Below, one piece after another: positions 1 to 9,115 of a stretch of 64,000 bases of DNA (positions are counted from its first letter, which is position 1; each line of letters opens with the position of its first letter). Below the pieces are notes generated by a model. It did not search any database and had not been told where the DNA came from. It was given only the letters and a program-made list of their open reading frames with translations. This DNA is from CAZWRV01 sp964636325 (GTDB taxonomy: Bacteria > Verrucomicrobiota > Lentisphaeria > Victivallales > GWF2-50-93): positions 1 to 64,000 of the forward strand of contig CAZWRV010000013.1 of the NCBI GenBank assembly GCA_964636325.1. Reading direction: 5' to 3'. The position numbers and the translations under genes are program-made.

Positions 1-35
1 CCCCTCTATGATGTGCGCCCCACGGGCGCACTAGC

Positions 36-54
36 TTGCGCGCGCCGCGCGCAA
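36..54. repeat. GC-only palindrome, copy 1
   Basis: A 19-base palindrome, TTGCGCGCGCCGCGCGCAA, lies just after a perfect 8-bp hairpin at 13-31 (GTGCGCCC, loop CAC, GGGCGCAC). The same 19-mer recurs at 29184-29202 and, in the opposite orientation of its single central base, at 29243-29261. Flanks are partly shared (AGCTTG before, AAACT after), so the repeat unit is slightly longer than the palindrome. Its role is unknown. Confidence 0.7.
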
Positions 55-125
55 ACTACTGTTTCTCGCCGACAAAACTGCTGCCGCTGTTCGCAAAGGG
101 GCGATTCGGAAATTATTGTTACGCA

Positions 126-168
126 GGTAAATATTCAGTGAAAGGGCGCAGTTCACTGAATATTTACC
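126..168. repeat. hairpin repeat, AATATT-stem type
   Basis: A perfect 17-bp inverted repeat with arm GGTAAATATTCAGTGAA at 126-142, loop AGGGCGCAG, and the complementary arm at 152-168. The same stem recurs at 10281-10322. A second stem type (GTATGAATTCAGCAAA) carries almost the same loop at 10131, 13585 and 29348. It lies 18 bases before the methyltransferase start codon. Confidence 0.85.
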
Positions 169-186
169 GCATGGATAAGGTGATGG

Positions 187-1152
187 ATGAGCAGTTTGAA
201 CACATCGGATATCCTTGCATGCCCGCTCTGCTGGGGCGGCATCGCCTCCGTCGGAAGAAATGCCGTCTGCTCCGGGTGCGGCAAGGTGTTTCCGTCGGAT
301 CCCGGCGGCCTTGTCGACTTCAGGATTTCGCTTGCGAACAGGGACGGGAGCTGGAGCGCAGAGGGCTTCGACGCGGCATATTCGATCTCGGAGCCGCAGG
401 ACAGCAGCCGCGACTACGTCGGCCTGGGCATCCCCGAATTCGCCGAGGACTACAGGCGCAGGGAGAAGGATGCGGTCTTCTTCAAGGTGTTCGAGGAAGA
501 CAAGCCGGGCCTTGTGCTGGATGTCGGCTGCGGGGACGGCTGGTTCATGTGCGGGCTTGCAGCGCAGAATGCCGGAACGTCTTTCAGGGGCGTGGACGTC
601 TCCCCGTTCAGGATCGGGATGCTCAGGAAACGTATCTCGAGGGGTGATCTAGGCGGCCGTGTGGACGCGCAGCTCGCCAACGCGGAGCGGCTTCCTTTCA
701 AGGACGGATCTTTCGACCTTGTCATAATGCGCGAGGTGCTCGAGCATTTCCCCGATCCGAGGACCGCGGTCAGCGAGGCGTCGAGGGTGCTGAAGCCGGG
801 CGGCAGGCTTGCAGTTACAACGCCGGCCAAATTCCTATTCCACTGCTGGGTTGCGGCGGCATACATCCCGTCGATTGCGAAGCGAATCTGCATGGGACAG
901 AGGCTGTCCAAGGCACATGGGAACGTCTACGACAGGCCCGCGTCTGCAAAACTCATCAGGAAAAGCTTTGCGGAAAGCGGCCTGGAGATTGTCAGTTGGG
1001 AGAGGAAGATCCTTCTTCCGCACGAGTCATATCTGCAGTTCATCCCGCCGCCCGTGCTGAAAGCTTTGATACGGCTGGCGGAGCTTCTTAAGAAGGGCGG
1101 ATTTTCGCCGCTGCTGGGGCTTCACCATGTGATCGTTCTGAAAAAGGGATGA
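187..1152 (+). CDS. class I SAM-dependent methyltransferase with N-terminal zinc ribbon
   Basis: A 321-residue protein. Residues 12-31 hold two CxxC pairs (CPLC and CSGC), a Trm112-like zinc ribbon often found at the front of small-molecule and sugar methyltransferases. The Rossmann methyltransferase fold follows: motif I VLDVGCGDGW at about 110-119, an acidic residue ending the next strand (GVDVS), and the type-11 signature FDLVIMREVLEHF followed by LKPGGRLAV. The substrate cannot be read from sequence. Its position beside Wzc-like, aminotransferase and WbqC-like genes suggests a glycan or lipid-linked sugar. ATG at 187 is used; no strong ribosome-binding site is visible. The gene converges with the BY-kinase gene on the other strand. 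Confidence 0.85.
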   Translation: MSSLNTSDILACPLCWGGIASVGRNAVCSGCGKVFPSDPGGLVDFRISLANRDGSWSAEGFDAAYSISEPQDSSRDYVGLGIPEFAEDYRRREKDAVFFKVFEEDKPGLVLDVGCGDGWFMCGLAAQNAGTSFRGVDVSPFRIGMLRKRISRGDLGGRVDAQLANAERLPFKDGSFDLVIMREVLEHFPDPRTAVSEASRVLKPGGRLAVTTPAKFLFHCWVAAAYIPSIAKRICMGQRLSKAHGNVYDRPASAKLIRKSFAESGLEIVSWERKILLPHESYLQFIPPPVLKALIRLAELLKKGGFSPLLGLHHVIVLKKG

Positions 1153-1186
1153 ATATCCGGCCCCACTGCATAAGTCTGCAATGGGC

Positions 1187-1214
1187 GGTGTCCAGGTGTC
1201 AGGGTTCAGGTGTC
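1187..1214. repeat. short direct repeat GGTGTC/CAGGTGTC
   Basis: GGTGTC at 1187-1192 is followed by CAGGTGTC at 1193-1200 and again at 1207-1214. It sits in the 167-base gap between the convergent methyltransferase and BY-kinase genes. No terminator with a clear T-run was seen in this gap. Confidence 0.4.
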
Positions 1215-1319
1215 GGAAAGAAGAAGGAATTGTCTTCATGTTTCCAGTTCGGATTTCCGGCGAATATCTCTGGAATCGCGGTATGTGTGCATGGCAAGGC
1301 GCGGGATGGAAATCTGGAG

Positions 1320-3398
1320 TCATTCCTTCTTGCTGGAGTAGCCGTAGCCGTAGGAGTAGCCGTATTTATACTTGACCCTGCTGGACTGGAGGACGACGTC
1401 GAAGGAGAGCTGATTGATGACAATTCCGATGAGCTTCGCCTGGTTCTTGCTGAGGGTCTGTATCGCCCTGAGGAGGAGGTGCCTGGACGTGGTGTCGGAC
1501 TGGTAGATGAGGACTGTTCCGTCGCAGACGGTGCTTATGATGCTTGAGTCCGATACGGGCAGGATCGGCGGGGTGTCGATTATTACGAAGTCGTATTTCT
1601 TCCTTTCCTTCTCGACCAGCTCCCTGAACTCGTTGGAGAGGAGGAGCTCGGTAGGGTTGGGCGGGAGCGTGCCGCAGGGCATGATGTTGAGGTTGTCGAC
1701 GCCCGGGGTTTCAAGGAGGTTCTCCCACTTGGCGTTTCCGATGAGGACGTCGGTGAACGTCTTGATGGCCTCCTGGCTCTTCGCAGTTCCGATGAGGACG
1801 TCGCTGAGGCCCGGCTTCTCGTTGATCTTGAAGAGGCCGGCGATCTGCGGCCGCCTCATGTCCGCCTCTATGAGGAGGGTGGTCTTGCCCATCTGCGCGA
1901 GCGAAATCGACAGGTTGGTGGACGTCAGGGTCTTGCCCTCCCTGGGGCTTGAGCTTGTGATGCAGATGACGTTGCTGGTGGTCTTGGATGTTCCTATGGC
2001 GAACTGGATGTTAGTCCTCAGCGTCCTGTATGCCTCGGCGGTCATCGAAAGCGTGTCGTAGTTGAACAGTATCTTCTTGTCGATGTCCCTGTCCTCCTCG
2101 GGAGGGCTGACAGGAATGACATTGTAGAACATCTTGAACAGCATCTTGAGGGGCTTGAAGAACGACGTGCCCTTCGCGGCCTTTCCGCCTCCGATCATCG
2201 GGATGTGCGCGATGACGGGGAGGCCCGTGATGCGCTCGACGTCCTCGATCTTGCCGATGGATGTGTCAAGGCCCTCCCAGATGAACGCATAGACGCATCC
2301 GATGATTATGCCGAAGAGCGCGCCGACGATCATGTTCATGGCCTTGTTCGGCCTGAGCTTCCTGGGTGTGCCTACGGCCTTGGCGATGATCTGGACCTCG
2401 TCCTTGGACTTGAGCTTCTTGGCCTCGTAGTCGATGCTGGCCTTGAGGAAGTATTCTTCGAGGTTCTTCCTCATGCCCTGCTTGAGCTCCAGTAGGACGA
2501 TGTTGTCGTCGTAGCCCTGCTTGGTCTTCGGGAACTTGGAGAGCTGCTCCTCGACCGAGGCGATGAGCTTCTTCTGCTTGATGATCCTGGGGTGGTCGTC
2601 CTGGTATGTCTCCTTGAGCTTGTTGAGCTCGAGCCTGAGGCTTGTGAGCTCGTCCTGATACTTGACGAGCGATCCTAGGAAGACGTTCTCCTCACCGGTC
2701 TTCTGCATGGAGCCCCTGAGGTTGTCGAGGTCGTCCTTGGTTTCGTCTAGCCGTCCTTGTATGAACTTCTTGGTGTCCCTGGCGTCGTTGGTCTTGGTCT
2801 TGCAGAAGTCCGCCCTGTAAACGATTGCTATCAGGTTGGCGAGAGCCTTGACGACGTCGGGATTGCCGCCGGAGACGCTTATGGAGACGATGTCGCTGGC
2901 GTTGACGGGGGTGATCTTGAGCCCGCTCCTGATCTGGCCGATGCTGAGCTTGTCTATGAATGCCTTTGCATCGCCGGTGAAGTTGAGCGTCTGGATGTAG
3001 GGCAGTTCGTCCTCGTAATATTCGCGGTCCGGATTTGTCTTGCCGTCATGATCCCGCTTCAGAGGCCTGCTTTCCTCGCCTTTCCGGAGGATGTCCAGGA
3101 CGGTGTCGAGGAGCGTGTCCTTGCTGGTCATCAGCTCGATCTCGCAGTTGAGGCTGCTCGCGGGGCCGGCGCCGTACCAGGTGATTGCGGCGCCCTCGAT
3201 GGTGGCCATGGGCTGCCTTGCGGCGATTCGAATGCGGCTTTCCGCCTCGTAGACTGGGGACTGCCTCATCGTGTAGAACGTGACGCCGAGGAATACTAGG
3301 GTGAAGACAAGCATGACCTGGATGATCCGCTTGTTGAGGATCAGCCAGTAGTCGGTGATATCAATGCTGAGCGCCTTGTCCTGCAAATTGTTTGTCAT
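1320..3398 (-). CDS. polysaccharide tyrosine autokinase / chain-length determinant (Wzc/GumC-like)
   Basis: A 692-residue inner-membrane protein that would control polymer length and export of an extracellular polysaccharide. Membrane helix 1 is at about 25-43, followed by a Wzz-type periplasmic domain with helical, coiled-coil-prone sequence at 205-290. Membrane helix 2 is at about 355-375. The cytoplasmic BY-kinase domain has Walker A SSPREGKT (483-490), Walker A' LLIEADMRRP (508-517) and Walker B FVIIDTPP (604-611). The C-terminus has six alternating tyrosines (677, 679, 681, 683, 685, 687), the usual autophosphorylation cluster. The gene is divergent from the aminotransferase gene and has a good sigma-70-like promoter in the gap. 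Single-chain architecture (Wzz and kinase fused) matches the Proteobacteria/PVC type, not the split Firmicutes type. Confidence 0.93.
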   Translation of the reverse strand: MTNNLQDKALSIDITDYWLILNKRIIQVMLVFTLVFLGVTFYTMRQSPVYEAESRIRIAARQPMATIEGAAITWYGAGPASSLNCEIELMTSKDTLLDTVLDILRKGEESRPLKRDHDGKTNPDREYYEDELPYIQTLNFTGDAKAFIDKLSIGQIRSGLKITPVNASDIVSISVSGGNPDVVKALANLIAIVYRADFCKTKTNDARDTKKFIQGRLDETKDDLDNLRGSMQKTGEENVFLGSLVKYQDELTSLRLELNKLKETYQDDHPRIIKQKKLIASVEEQLSKFPKTKQGYDDNIVLLELKQGMRKNLEEYFLKASIDYEAKKLKSKDEVQIIAKAVGTPRKLRPNKAMNMIVGALFGIIIGCVYAFIWEGLDTSIGKIEDVERITGLPVIAHIPMIGGGKAAKGTSFFKPLKMLFKMFYNVIPVSPPEEDRDIDKKILFNYDTLSMTAEAYRTLRTNIQFAIGTSKTTSNVICITSSSPREGKTLTSTNLSISLAQMGKTTLLIEADMRRPQIAGLFKINEKPGLSDVLIGTAKSQEAIKTFTDVLIGNAKWENLLETPGVDNLNIMPCGTLPPNPTELLLSNEFRELVEKERKKYDFVIIDTPPILPVSDSSIISTVCDGTVLIYQSDTTSRHLLLRAIQTLSKNQAKLIGIVINQLSFDVVLQSSRVKYKYGYSYGYGYSSKKE

Positions 3399-3481
3399 CT
3401 TTCAGGACCCTTGACCGCGTTTTCCCCGAGCGCGCAATTATTTCGACGTCCGGAGTGTTTTTTTAAATTGGATTGAATTAT

Positions 3482-3510
3482 ATTATAGAATCTTGAAGTT
3501 TACAATTCAA
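3482..3510 (-). promoter_or_regulatory. sigma-70-like promoter for the BY-kinase gene
   Basis: On the minus strand, TTGAAT (3510-3505), a 17-base spacer, then a perfect TATAAT (3487-3482). Initiation near 3475 would leave a leader of about 75 bases before the ATG at 3398. Confidence 0.6.
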
Positions 3511-3521
3511 ATAGCATATCC

Positions 3522-4568
3522 ATGAAAATCCATCATTCGCAGCCGTTCTTCGGCCCGTCTGACAGACGTGGGCTTGGGAATGTGCTTAGCAGGGGCTTCG
3601 TCTCGACCGGCCCTTTGTCAGAGCGTTTCGGCACGGCGGCGGCGAAGGTTCTCGGGAAAGCCTGGGGCATCCCTCTCCAGAGCGGGACGGACGCGCTGAC
3701 CGCGGCGCTTGCGCTTATGGGAGTGAAGGAAGGGGCGAAGGTTGCAGTCCCGGCCTACGTCTGCAGCGCTCCGCTGGACTCAATAGCCTTCTTCAAGGCG
3801 CAGCCTGTCCCGGTCGATGTCGACTTGGAAACTCTCGCCGTCTGTCCGGAGCGCATCGGCGCCGGAAGGGGATTTTCGGCGGTCATAGGGGCGCATCTGT
3901 TCGGGATTCCGGCGCCGCTGGGCAGAATCCGTCACAGAGGACTCATAGAGGACTGCGCCCAGACGCTTCTAGCGAAAGACGAGGACGGCAGGACCGTCGG
4001 GAAGTCAGGCCGCCTTTCGACATGTTCGTTCTACGCCACCAAGCTGCTCACCACGGGGCACGGCGGCCTTCTCGCGGGGGACGACCCGGAACTGAGGGCC
4101 GAGGCGATGCGCCTCTTCCTGCACGACAAGCAGGACGAATGGCGGCCGCACATGCACTTCCTGATGTCGGACCTGAACGCGGCCCTGGGAATAAGCCAGC
4201 TCGCGAAGCTGAGGAAGTTCATCGCCGAGCGCAGAAGACTGGCGTCGAGGTTCGCCAAGGCGCTGGACGGCCGCACGGGCAGGCTCCGCGGCATTTATTC
4301 GCGATTCCTCGTCGCGGCGCCAGACGGCACGATCGACGAATATCTTGCGAAGTTCGCAAGAAAAGGGATCGAGGCGAAACGCCCCGTCTACAGGCCATTG
4401 TATCAGTATCTCCGAAAATCCGGGAAGGAATTCCCGGCGGCCGAATGGGCCCATCAGCACCTCATATCGGTCCCTATCTATCCCGGGCTCGGCGAAGATG
4501 CCGCACAGAAAATCGAGGAATTCCTATGGAGGAACAGAAATGAGCTCCGTCGCTGGCCACCAGCCTAA
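3522..4568 (+). CDS. DegT/DnrJ/EryC1-family PLP-dependent sugar aminotransferase
   Basis: A 348-residue fold-type I PLP enzyme of the family that transfers an amino group to a nucleotide-linked keto-sugar. Visible signatures are the substrate-binding start (SRGFVSTGP), LQSGTDALTAAL for the phosphate site, VPAYVCSA, LIEDCAQ (the aspartate that pairs with the pyridine nitrogen, about residue 144) and SFYATKLLTTGHGG with the Schiff-base lysine at about 174. Some family members are dehydratases or regulators, but the lysine is present here, so aminotransferase is preferred. The last 29 bases overlap the WbqC-like gene, which points to translational coupling and a shared job in sugar modification. 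Confidence 0.85.
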   Translation: MKIHHSQPFFGPSDRRGLGNVLSRGFVSTGPLSERFGTAAAKVLGKAWGIPLQSGTDALTAALALMGVKEGAKVAVPAYVCSAPLDSIAFFKAQPVPVDVDLETLAVCPERIGAGRGFSAVIGAHLFGIPAPLGRIRHRGLIEDCAQTLLAKDEDGRTVGKSGRLSTCSFYATKLLTTGHGGLLAGDDPELRAEAMRLFLHDKQDEWRPHMHFLMSDLNAALGISQLAKLRKFIAERRRLASRFAKALDGRTGRLRGIYSRFLVAAPDGTIDEYLAKFARKGIEAKRPVYRPLYQYLRKSGKEFPAAEWAHQHLISVPIYPGLGEDAAQKIEEFLWRNRNELRRWPPA

Positions 4569-5247
4569 CTTGTATCCCTACGGCGGCTTCTTCGCCAAGG
4601 CGGCCTCGGTCGACACCTTCGTGGTGGTCGACAACACCCAGTATGTGAAGAAGGAATACCACAACCGCAACCGGATCAAGATGGTGGACGGCCAGGCGCA
4701 CTGGCTCACCGTGCCGGTCAGGAACGCCGGCCGCTACATGCAGAAGATCAGCGAGGTCGAAATAGACTCGTCAAAAGACTGGAGGAAGGAACACATGAGG
4801 ACGCTGGAGTTCTCATACAGGAAGGCGCCCTTCTTCGACGAGCAGTTCCCCGCGCTCCGTTCACTGCTCTCCAGGGATTGGGCCTTGCTCGCCGAATTCA
4901 ACGTCGCGTTCATCAGGGCCGCCTTCGCGATCCTCGGAATACGCACCCCCGTGCTCCTGGCCTCCGAAATCGGCGCCTCCGGCAAGGCGACGGGCCTCAT
5001 TCTTGACATCTGCAGGAAGACCGGCTCCGACACATATCTGCACGGGACGCACAGCAGGGACTACGTGGACTTCCCGCTCCTCGACGGAGCAGGAGTCAGA
5101 AGCCTCATCCAGGACTTCCAATGCCCGGAATACGCGCAGATCAACGGCCCCTTCATCCCGAACCTGTCAATACTCGACATGCTTTTCAACTGCGGCGCCG
5201 GCTGCCTCGGAACCATCATGAAAGGCAGTAAAATATCCGAAAGATGA
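4540..5247 (+). CDS. WbqC-like family protein
   Basis: A 235-residue protein. The start at ATG 4540 is chosen because GGAGG lies just upstream at 4528-4532 and because the family begins with the pattern seen here (HQPNLYPYGGFFAKA). Other family-like stretches are FVVVDNTQYVKKEYHNRN, WLTVPV, and HGTHSRDYVD near residue 165. WbqC-like proteins occur in O-antigen and surface-glycan clusters, commonly beside DegT aminotransferases as here. A transferase role in amino-sugar modification is suspected but not established from sequence. An upstream extension to 4345 exists in the same frame but would overlap the aminotransferase deeply and lacks family residues. Confidence 0.8.
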   Translation: MSSVAGHQPNLYPYGGFFAKAASVDTFVVVDNTQYVKKEYHNRNRIKMVDGQAHWLTVPVRNAGRYMQKISEVEIDSSKDWRKEHMRTLEFSYRKAPFFDEQFPALRSLLSRDWALLAEFNVAFIRAAFAILGIRTPVLLASEIGASGKATGLILDICRKTGSDTYLHGTHSRDYVDFPLLDGAGVRSLIQDFQCPEYAQINGPFIPNLSILDMLFNCGAGCLGTIMKGSKISER

Positions 5248-5303
5248 GTTTGCATTTTCCATATCCAGCGTTAGATTCCCATTCAGAAATATGCGGTGGA
5301 AGA

Positions 5304-5320
5304 GTATGAATTCAGCAAAC
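5304..5320. repeat. half copy of the GAATTC-stem hairpin repeat
   Basis: GTATGAATTCAGCAAAC equals one arm plus the first loop base of the hairpins at 10131, 13585 and 29348. The second arm is absent, so this looks like a decayed or solo-arm copy. It lies 46 bases before the response-regulator start codon, in a 118-base gap. Confidence 0.6.
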
Positions 5321-5365
5321 CATCTTCTTTGTGGAAGACGGCCGAAATAGGACGGGACTGCTCCT

Positions 5366-5764
5366 ATGGAAAACATCTCAGGCAATGCGAAAAAGAAGCC
5401 CAAGATACTCATAGTGGACGACGACATACACGTCCAGAACATGCTCAAAAGCCTCTTCGACAGAAGCGGCATCGATTCATGCTCGTGCTCGTCCGCCCAG
5501 GAGGCTTTCGCCATCCTGGAGGCCTGCTCCACAATCAAGCTTGTGCTCCTCGACATCAGCATGCCGGAGATAACAGGCATCGAGCTCCTGGAAAAGATAC
5601 AGAAGATACTCCCCTCCGTCCACGTGATCATGATAACCGGCCTGGGAGACCTCGAGACCGCCAAGAAGTGCATGCAGCTAGGCGCCAAGGACTTCATTAC
5701 GAAGCCCTTCGACATGGAGTACCTGCAGACCAGCGTGCTCACCGAGATACTGCCGATTCTCTGA
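5366..5764 (+). CDS. single-domain response regulator (CheY-like receiver)
   Basis: A 132-residue protein made only of a receiver domain. The acidic pocket is KILIVDDD near residues 14-21, the phospho-acceptor aspartate is in LVLLDISMP, the switch Thr is in VIMITG, and the conserved lysine is in FITKPF. There is no DNA-binding or enzymatic output domain, so it probably passes phosphate or binding signals to another protein. The next gene, 55 bases downstream, is a Ser/Thr kinase and the polysaccharide export genes follow, which suggests control of that pathway. No histidine kinase is encoded in this window. A short tail follows the receiver. Confidence 0.9.
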   Translation: MENISGNAKKKPKILIVDDDIHVQNMLKSLFDRSGIDSCSCSSAQEAFAILEACSTIKLVLLDISMPEITGIELLEKIQKILPSVHVIMITGLGDLETAKKCMQLGAKDFITKPFDMEYLQTSVLTEILPIL

Positions 5765-5819
5765 ACATGCCCTTGCACAGAGGTGCTGTCCGGAAACATA
5801 ACACTTCTCGACGCTGAAA

Positions 5820-6752
5820 ATGACCGAACCCAGCTCTCAGAACCAGACCGAAGCACTTGTCCCGGGATACATCATCAAGAACCTTATCGGAAAAGGAAGC
5901 ATCGGCTCCGTATACGAAGCCGAAGACCCCGGCGGCAGGAAGGTGGCTCTGAAAATAATGGCCCCTACCCCTTTCATCGACGCAAAGGCTCTTGAAAGCA
6001 TCATCATCGGCACTTCAATAATCAGGAAACTCATGGACAAGGCGAAGATCGTCAGGATTTTCGATTCGGGCTCCACCGGCAGGCTGTTCTACATTTCCAT
6101 GGAGCTTTTCACCAACGGCACGCTGGAAAAAATCATTTTCAACAGGAAGGAGCACGGGCACAATTTCATCTTGAGGACAGCCTCCTCCATCGCCGACACC
6201 CTCGCCTGCGTCCACTCCGCGGGGATATTGCACGGCGACCTCAAGCCCAGCAACGTGCTCCTGTCCGACGACGACACCCCCTACCTGAACGACTTCTACC
6301 AGGCGGCAGGCAGCTCGTCCCCTCTCAGGGGCGTCGTCCCCTTCCTCGAAGGAACCCCGAAATACATGTCACCAGAGCAGGCGGCCGGCAAATTCCTCAC
6401 CCTTTCAAGCGACATCTACAGCTTCGGCGTGCTTTTCTACGAGCTGCTGGCCGGCTCGCTGCCCTACGAAGGCAGCAAGACCCACTCCGTCAACGATCTC
6501 GTGGCGACAATCATCAAGAACGAGATCATACCGCTCTCCCGAACGGGCATGACCATCAGCAGGAAGCTCGACGCCATAGTGATGAAGCTCCTGAAGAACG
6601 ACCCCGCCGAACGCTACTCATCCATGGCCCTTGCCGCAGAAGACATCAGGGCATGCATGAAGAACAAGGACATATCGATCCCATACAGAAAATCATTCCT
6701 CGAAAAGATCGAAGGCATCTTCAAGCCCGATTCAAGAAGACAGAAGGCTTGA
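5820..6752 (+). CDS. Hanks-type serine/threonine protein kinase with altered DFG motif
   Basis: A 310-residue soluble kinase without a membrane helix. The glycine-rich loop is GKGSIGSV (about 24-31), the ATP-binding lysine is in VALK (45), the catalytic loop is HGDLKPSN (138-145), and the activation segment ends with GTPKYMSPEQAAG. SSDIYSFGVLFYELL is the usual subdomain IX. Two departures are visible: HGD replaces HRD, common in bacterial kinases, and the metal-binding DFG is NDFY (157-160), keeping Asp and Phe but losing the Gly. Activity is likely but not certain. It sits between a receiver protein and the polysaccharide export gene. Confidence 0.9.
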   Translation: MTEPSSQNQTEALVPGYIIKNLIGKGSIGSVYEAEDPGGRKVALKIMAPTPFIDAKALESIIIGTSIIRKLMDKAKIVRIFDSGSTGRLFYISMELFTNGTLEKIIFNRKEHGHNFILRTASSIADTLACVHSAGILHGDLKPSNVLLSDDDTPYLNDFYQAAGSSSPLRGVVPFLEGTPKYMSPEQAAGKFLTLSSDIYSFGVLFYELLAGSLPYEGSKTHSVNDLVATIIKNEIIPLSRTGMTISRKLDAIVMKLLKNDPAERYSSMALAAEDIRACMKNKDISIPYRKSFLEKIEGIFKPDSRRQKA

Positions 6753-6831
6753 AACCGCTTACAGGCATCAGTATATTAATGTTTTATCAAAAAACAACGC
6801 GCAACGAGTTTCCGGATGGGGACCACCTATT

Positions 6832-8025
6832 ATGACGACTAGGGCGACATTTTATTTCCTGCTGTCAATCTCCATGCTCATGGCATATGGTTGCAAGACC
6901 GGGGATAAGACGGGCACGCCGGCTCCGGCGGATAACAAGGCCACGGACACGCCCGCCCTGGGCGTGCCTCAACAGACCTCCCAGGAAAAAGCCGAGCTCA
7001 CGCCGCTTCAGCAGGAGGAGAACCTGGATCAGAAATACGACGCGCTTCTGAAGAAGATACTGGAAAAGGAAGAGAAAAAGAAGGCCGAGGAGGCCAAGGA
7101 GGAGGCCAAGGAACTCTACAGGCTCAAACCCGGGGACACCCTCGAAATCTCCGTCCTGGACGAACCGGAGATGACCAGGAACCTGACCGTAATCCCCGAC
7201 GGCACAATAACATATCTCCTGATAGGGGAGGTCGAGGCGGCCGGCAAAACCGTGACGCAGCTGCGCCAGGAGATCGGCAAGTCCCTCGAGAAATATTTCG
7301 TCACCCCGAAGGTAAGCGTCATCATCACGAACATCGCAAAATACGAAGAGCTCGCAAAGCCCCCTAAATACATGTCGATAGTAGGGGCCGTCACCTCGCC
7401 CGGCGAATACCAGGTCAGGGAAAACGACCGCATCATCGACATCGTCGCCCGCGCAGGAGGCCTCCTATACATCAACGACTACATGGGCGGAAGAACTGTC
7501 GCGAACCTCAAGTCCTCATATCTCTCCAGGAGAGGGGTCAAGCTCGATGTCGACTTCGACAAGCTTCTCCGGCTCGGAGACATGAACTACAACCTGCCGG
7601 TCGAGGAGGGGGACTTCATCTACATCAGCCAGGCAGAGGACTCCGCGATCTTCGTGCTCGGCGAGGTCATGCAGCCGCAGCTCATCCCATACAACAGGGA
7701 CATAACAATCGTCGAGGCGCTCTCCAGAGCCGGAGGATTCACCGAAAAAGGCGAAAAGTCACGGGTCATAGTCCTGCGCAACTCCACAACGCAGAACGAG
7801 TTCATCTACGTCGACGTGGAAAAGCTGCTCTACGGCGACAGCGAGGAGAACAACCTCATACTCAAGCAGAACGACATCGTCTTCGTACCCGAGCAGGGAC
7901 TCAGCGAATACGCGCGATACGCGGGCTACCTCATGACCTTCGGGAACCTCCTGCTGCAGGGATACCAGATAAGGGACCAGGTGCTCTTCCCCAGGCTGCA
8001 CCGCGCCGACAAGAATTTCCACTAA
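6832..8025 (+). CDS. polysaccharide export outer-membrane lipoprotein (Wza-like, SLBB)
   Basis: A 397-residue secreted lipoprotein. A hydrophobic signal segment ends in a lipobox-like LMAYGC near residue 21. A charged Lys/Glu-rich linker (about 75-95) leads to the Poly_export domain beginning YRLKPGDTLEISVLDEPE, followed by two SLBB-type domains (MSIVGAVTSPGEYQV and IFVLGEVMQPQLIPYN, each followed by a conserved ARAGG or SRAGG turn). Proteins of this family form the outer-membrane channel for capsule or exopolysaccharide and work with Wzc-type kinases such as the one at 1320-3398. Confidence 0.93.
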   Translation: MTTRATFYFLLSISMLMAYGCKTGDKTGTPAPADNKATDTPALGVPQQTSQEKAELTPLQQEENLDQKYDALLKKILEKEEKKKAEEAKEEAKELYRLKPGDTLEISVLDEPEMTRNLTVIPDGTITYLLIGEVEAAGKTVTQLRQEIGKSLEKYFVTPKVSVIITNIAKYEELAKPPKYMSIVGAVTSPGEYQVRENDRIIDIVARAGGLLYINDYMGGRTVANLKSSYLSRRGVKLDVDFDKLLRLGDMNYNLPVEEGDFIYISQAEDSAIFVLGEVMQPQLIPYNRDITIVEALSRAGGFTEKGEKSRVIVLRNSTTQNEFIYVDVEKLLYGDSEENNLILKQNDIVFVPEQGLSEYARYAGYLMTFGNLLLQGYQIRDQVLFPRLHRADKNFH

Positions 8026-8053
8026 TACCGAGGGAGGCCGGCGGCACCCCACC

Positions 8054-9112
8054 ATGCTTGACCTAATACCACATGGCTGGATGCACAGATATGTGCTTAC
8101 GCTACTGATGTCATTCGGCGTATCCCTTCTGCTCACCTATCTTTCCATAATCGTCCTGAAAAGGCTGAAACTGATGGACGTCCCGGACGAGCGGAAAATA
8201 CACAAGACACCGGTTCCAAGAATGGGGGGGATCGCCGTCTACATCGGGTTCGTCCTCCCCATGATGGCCATCATGGAGTTCACACACCCGCAGGAGGGCA
8301 TCATCATCGGCTCCGGCCTGGCACTCGCGATCGGCCTGCTCGACGATGTCTGGCGGCTCAACGCAGTAATCAAGCTAGTCGCCCTCTTTCTCCTCACTAT
8401 CCTCATATGGAGGTTCGGCGTCATAACCAGGCTCCCGTTCATCTGGCAGGACTTCGGCAGGTTTGCCAACCTCGCAATCACCATGCTCTGGCTCACGGGT
8501 GTCTGCAGCGCGATAAACGCGATCGACCACATGGACGGCCTTGCAGGAGGAGTCGCAGTCATCGCCTCAGCAGCATATTTCGCCGTGTCCGTCCAGACGG
8601 CGCAGTGGTTCTGGGGGCTGATGTCCCTGGCCATGATCGGCAGCCTGCTCGGATTCCTGGTGTTCAACCGGCATCCGGCGAAGATATTCATGGGCGACTG
8701 CGGAAGCTTCTTCGTAGGGTTCAGCCTCGGCTCTATCGGCATCATGGGCAACTGGTCGGAAAACCCCCTCAAGGCCTCCATAATCCCCTTCGCCATCCTG
8801 AGCATCCCGATCATGGATCTGATATATGTAATCCTTGCAAGAAAGATTACAGGCGTGACAAGGAGCATCGCCGAGTCCATAACCTACTGCGGAAAGGACC
8901 ATATCGGCCACAGATTCACCCAGCTCGGGTTCTCACAGCCCAACTCCGTCAGGATAATCTGCCTCATAAGCGCCACCGTGTCGATATCAGCCTTGCTGAT
9001 AAGACATACAAACGAACTTGGGAGTTTTCTGCTTTTAATTCAGATTTTGATGGTGTATATTATTTTGTTTTTGTTGATGAAGCCCCCTTCCAGAAAACCG
9101 GAGCCGCGCTGA
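8054..9112 (+). CDS. MraY/WecA-family undecaprenyl-phosphate glycosyl-1-phosphate transferase
   Basis: A 352-residue polytopic membrane enzyme with about ten hydrophobic segments. Family motifs are present in order: PRMGGIAVYIGF, the metal-binding pair in LLDDVW, NAIDHMDGLAGG with its essential aspartate, and the cytoplasmic loop FMGDCGSFFVGF. It would move a sugar-1-phosphate from UDP-sugar to undecaprenyl phosphate, the first membrane step of polysaccharide assembly. The surroundings (Wza-like gene upstream, Wzc-like gene nearby) favour a WecA/TagO-type role over MraY itself. The next gene starts four bases after its stop codon. Confidence 0.92.
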   Translation: MLDLIPHGWMHRYVLTLLMSFGVSLLLTYLSIIVLKRLKLMDVPDERKIHKTPVPRMGGIAVYIGFVLPMMAIMEFTHPQEGIIIGSGLALAIGLLDDVWRLNAVIKLVALFLLTILIWRFGVITRLPFIWQDFGRFANLAITMLWLTGVCSAINAIDHMDGLAGGVAVIASAAYFAVSVQTAQWFWGLMSLAMIGSLLGFLVFNRHPAKIFMGDCGSFFVGFSLGSIGIMGNWSENPLKASIIPFAILSIPIMDLIYVILARKITGVTRSIAESITYCGKDHIGHRFTQLGFSQPNSVRIICLISATVSISALLIRHTNELGSFLLLIQILMVYIILFLLMKPPSRKPEPR

Positions 9113-9115
9113 CAA

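Noticed and set aside
36..647. Long reading frame of about 200 residues from a TTG in the GC palindrome
   Set aside because: It overlaps the methyltransferase gene in another frame, has arginine-rich content typical of a shadow frame, and starts inside a repeat.
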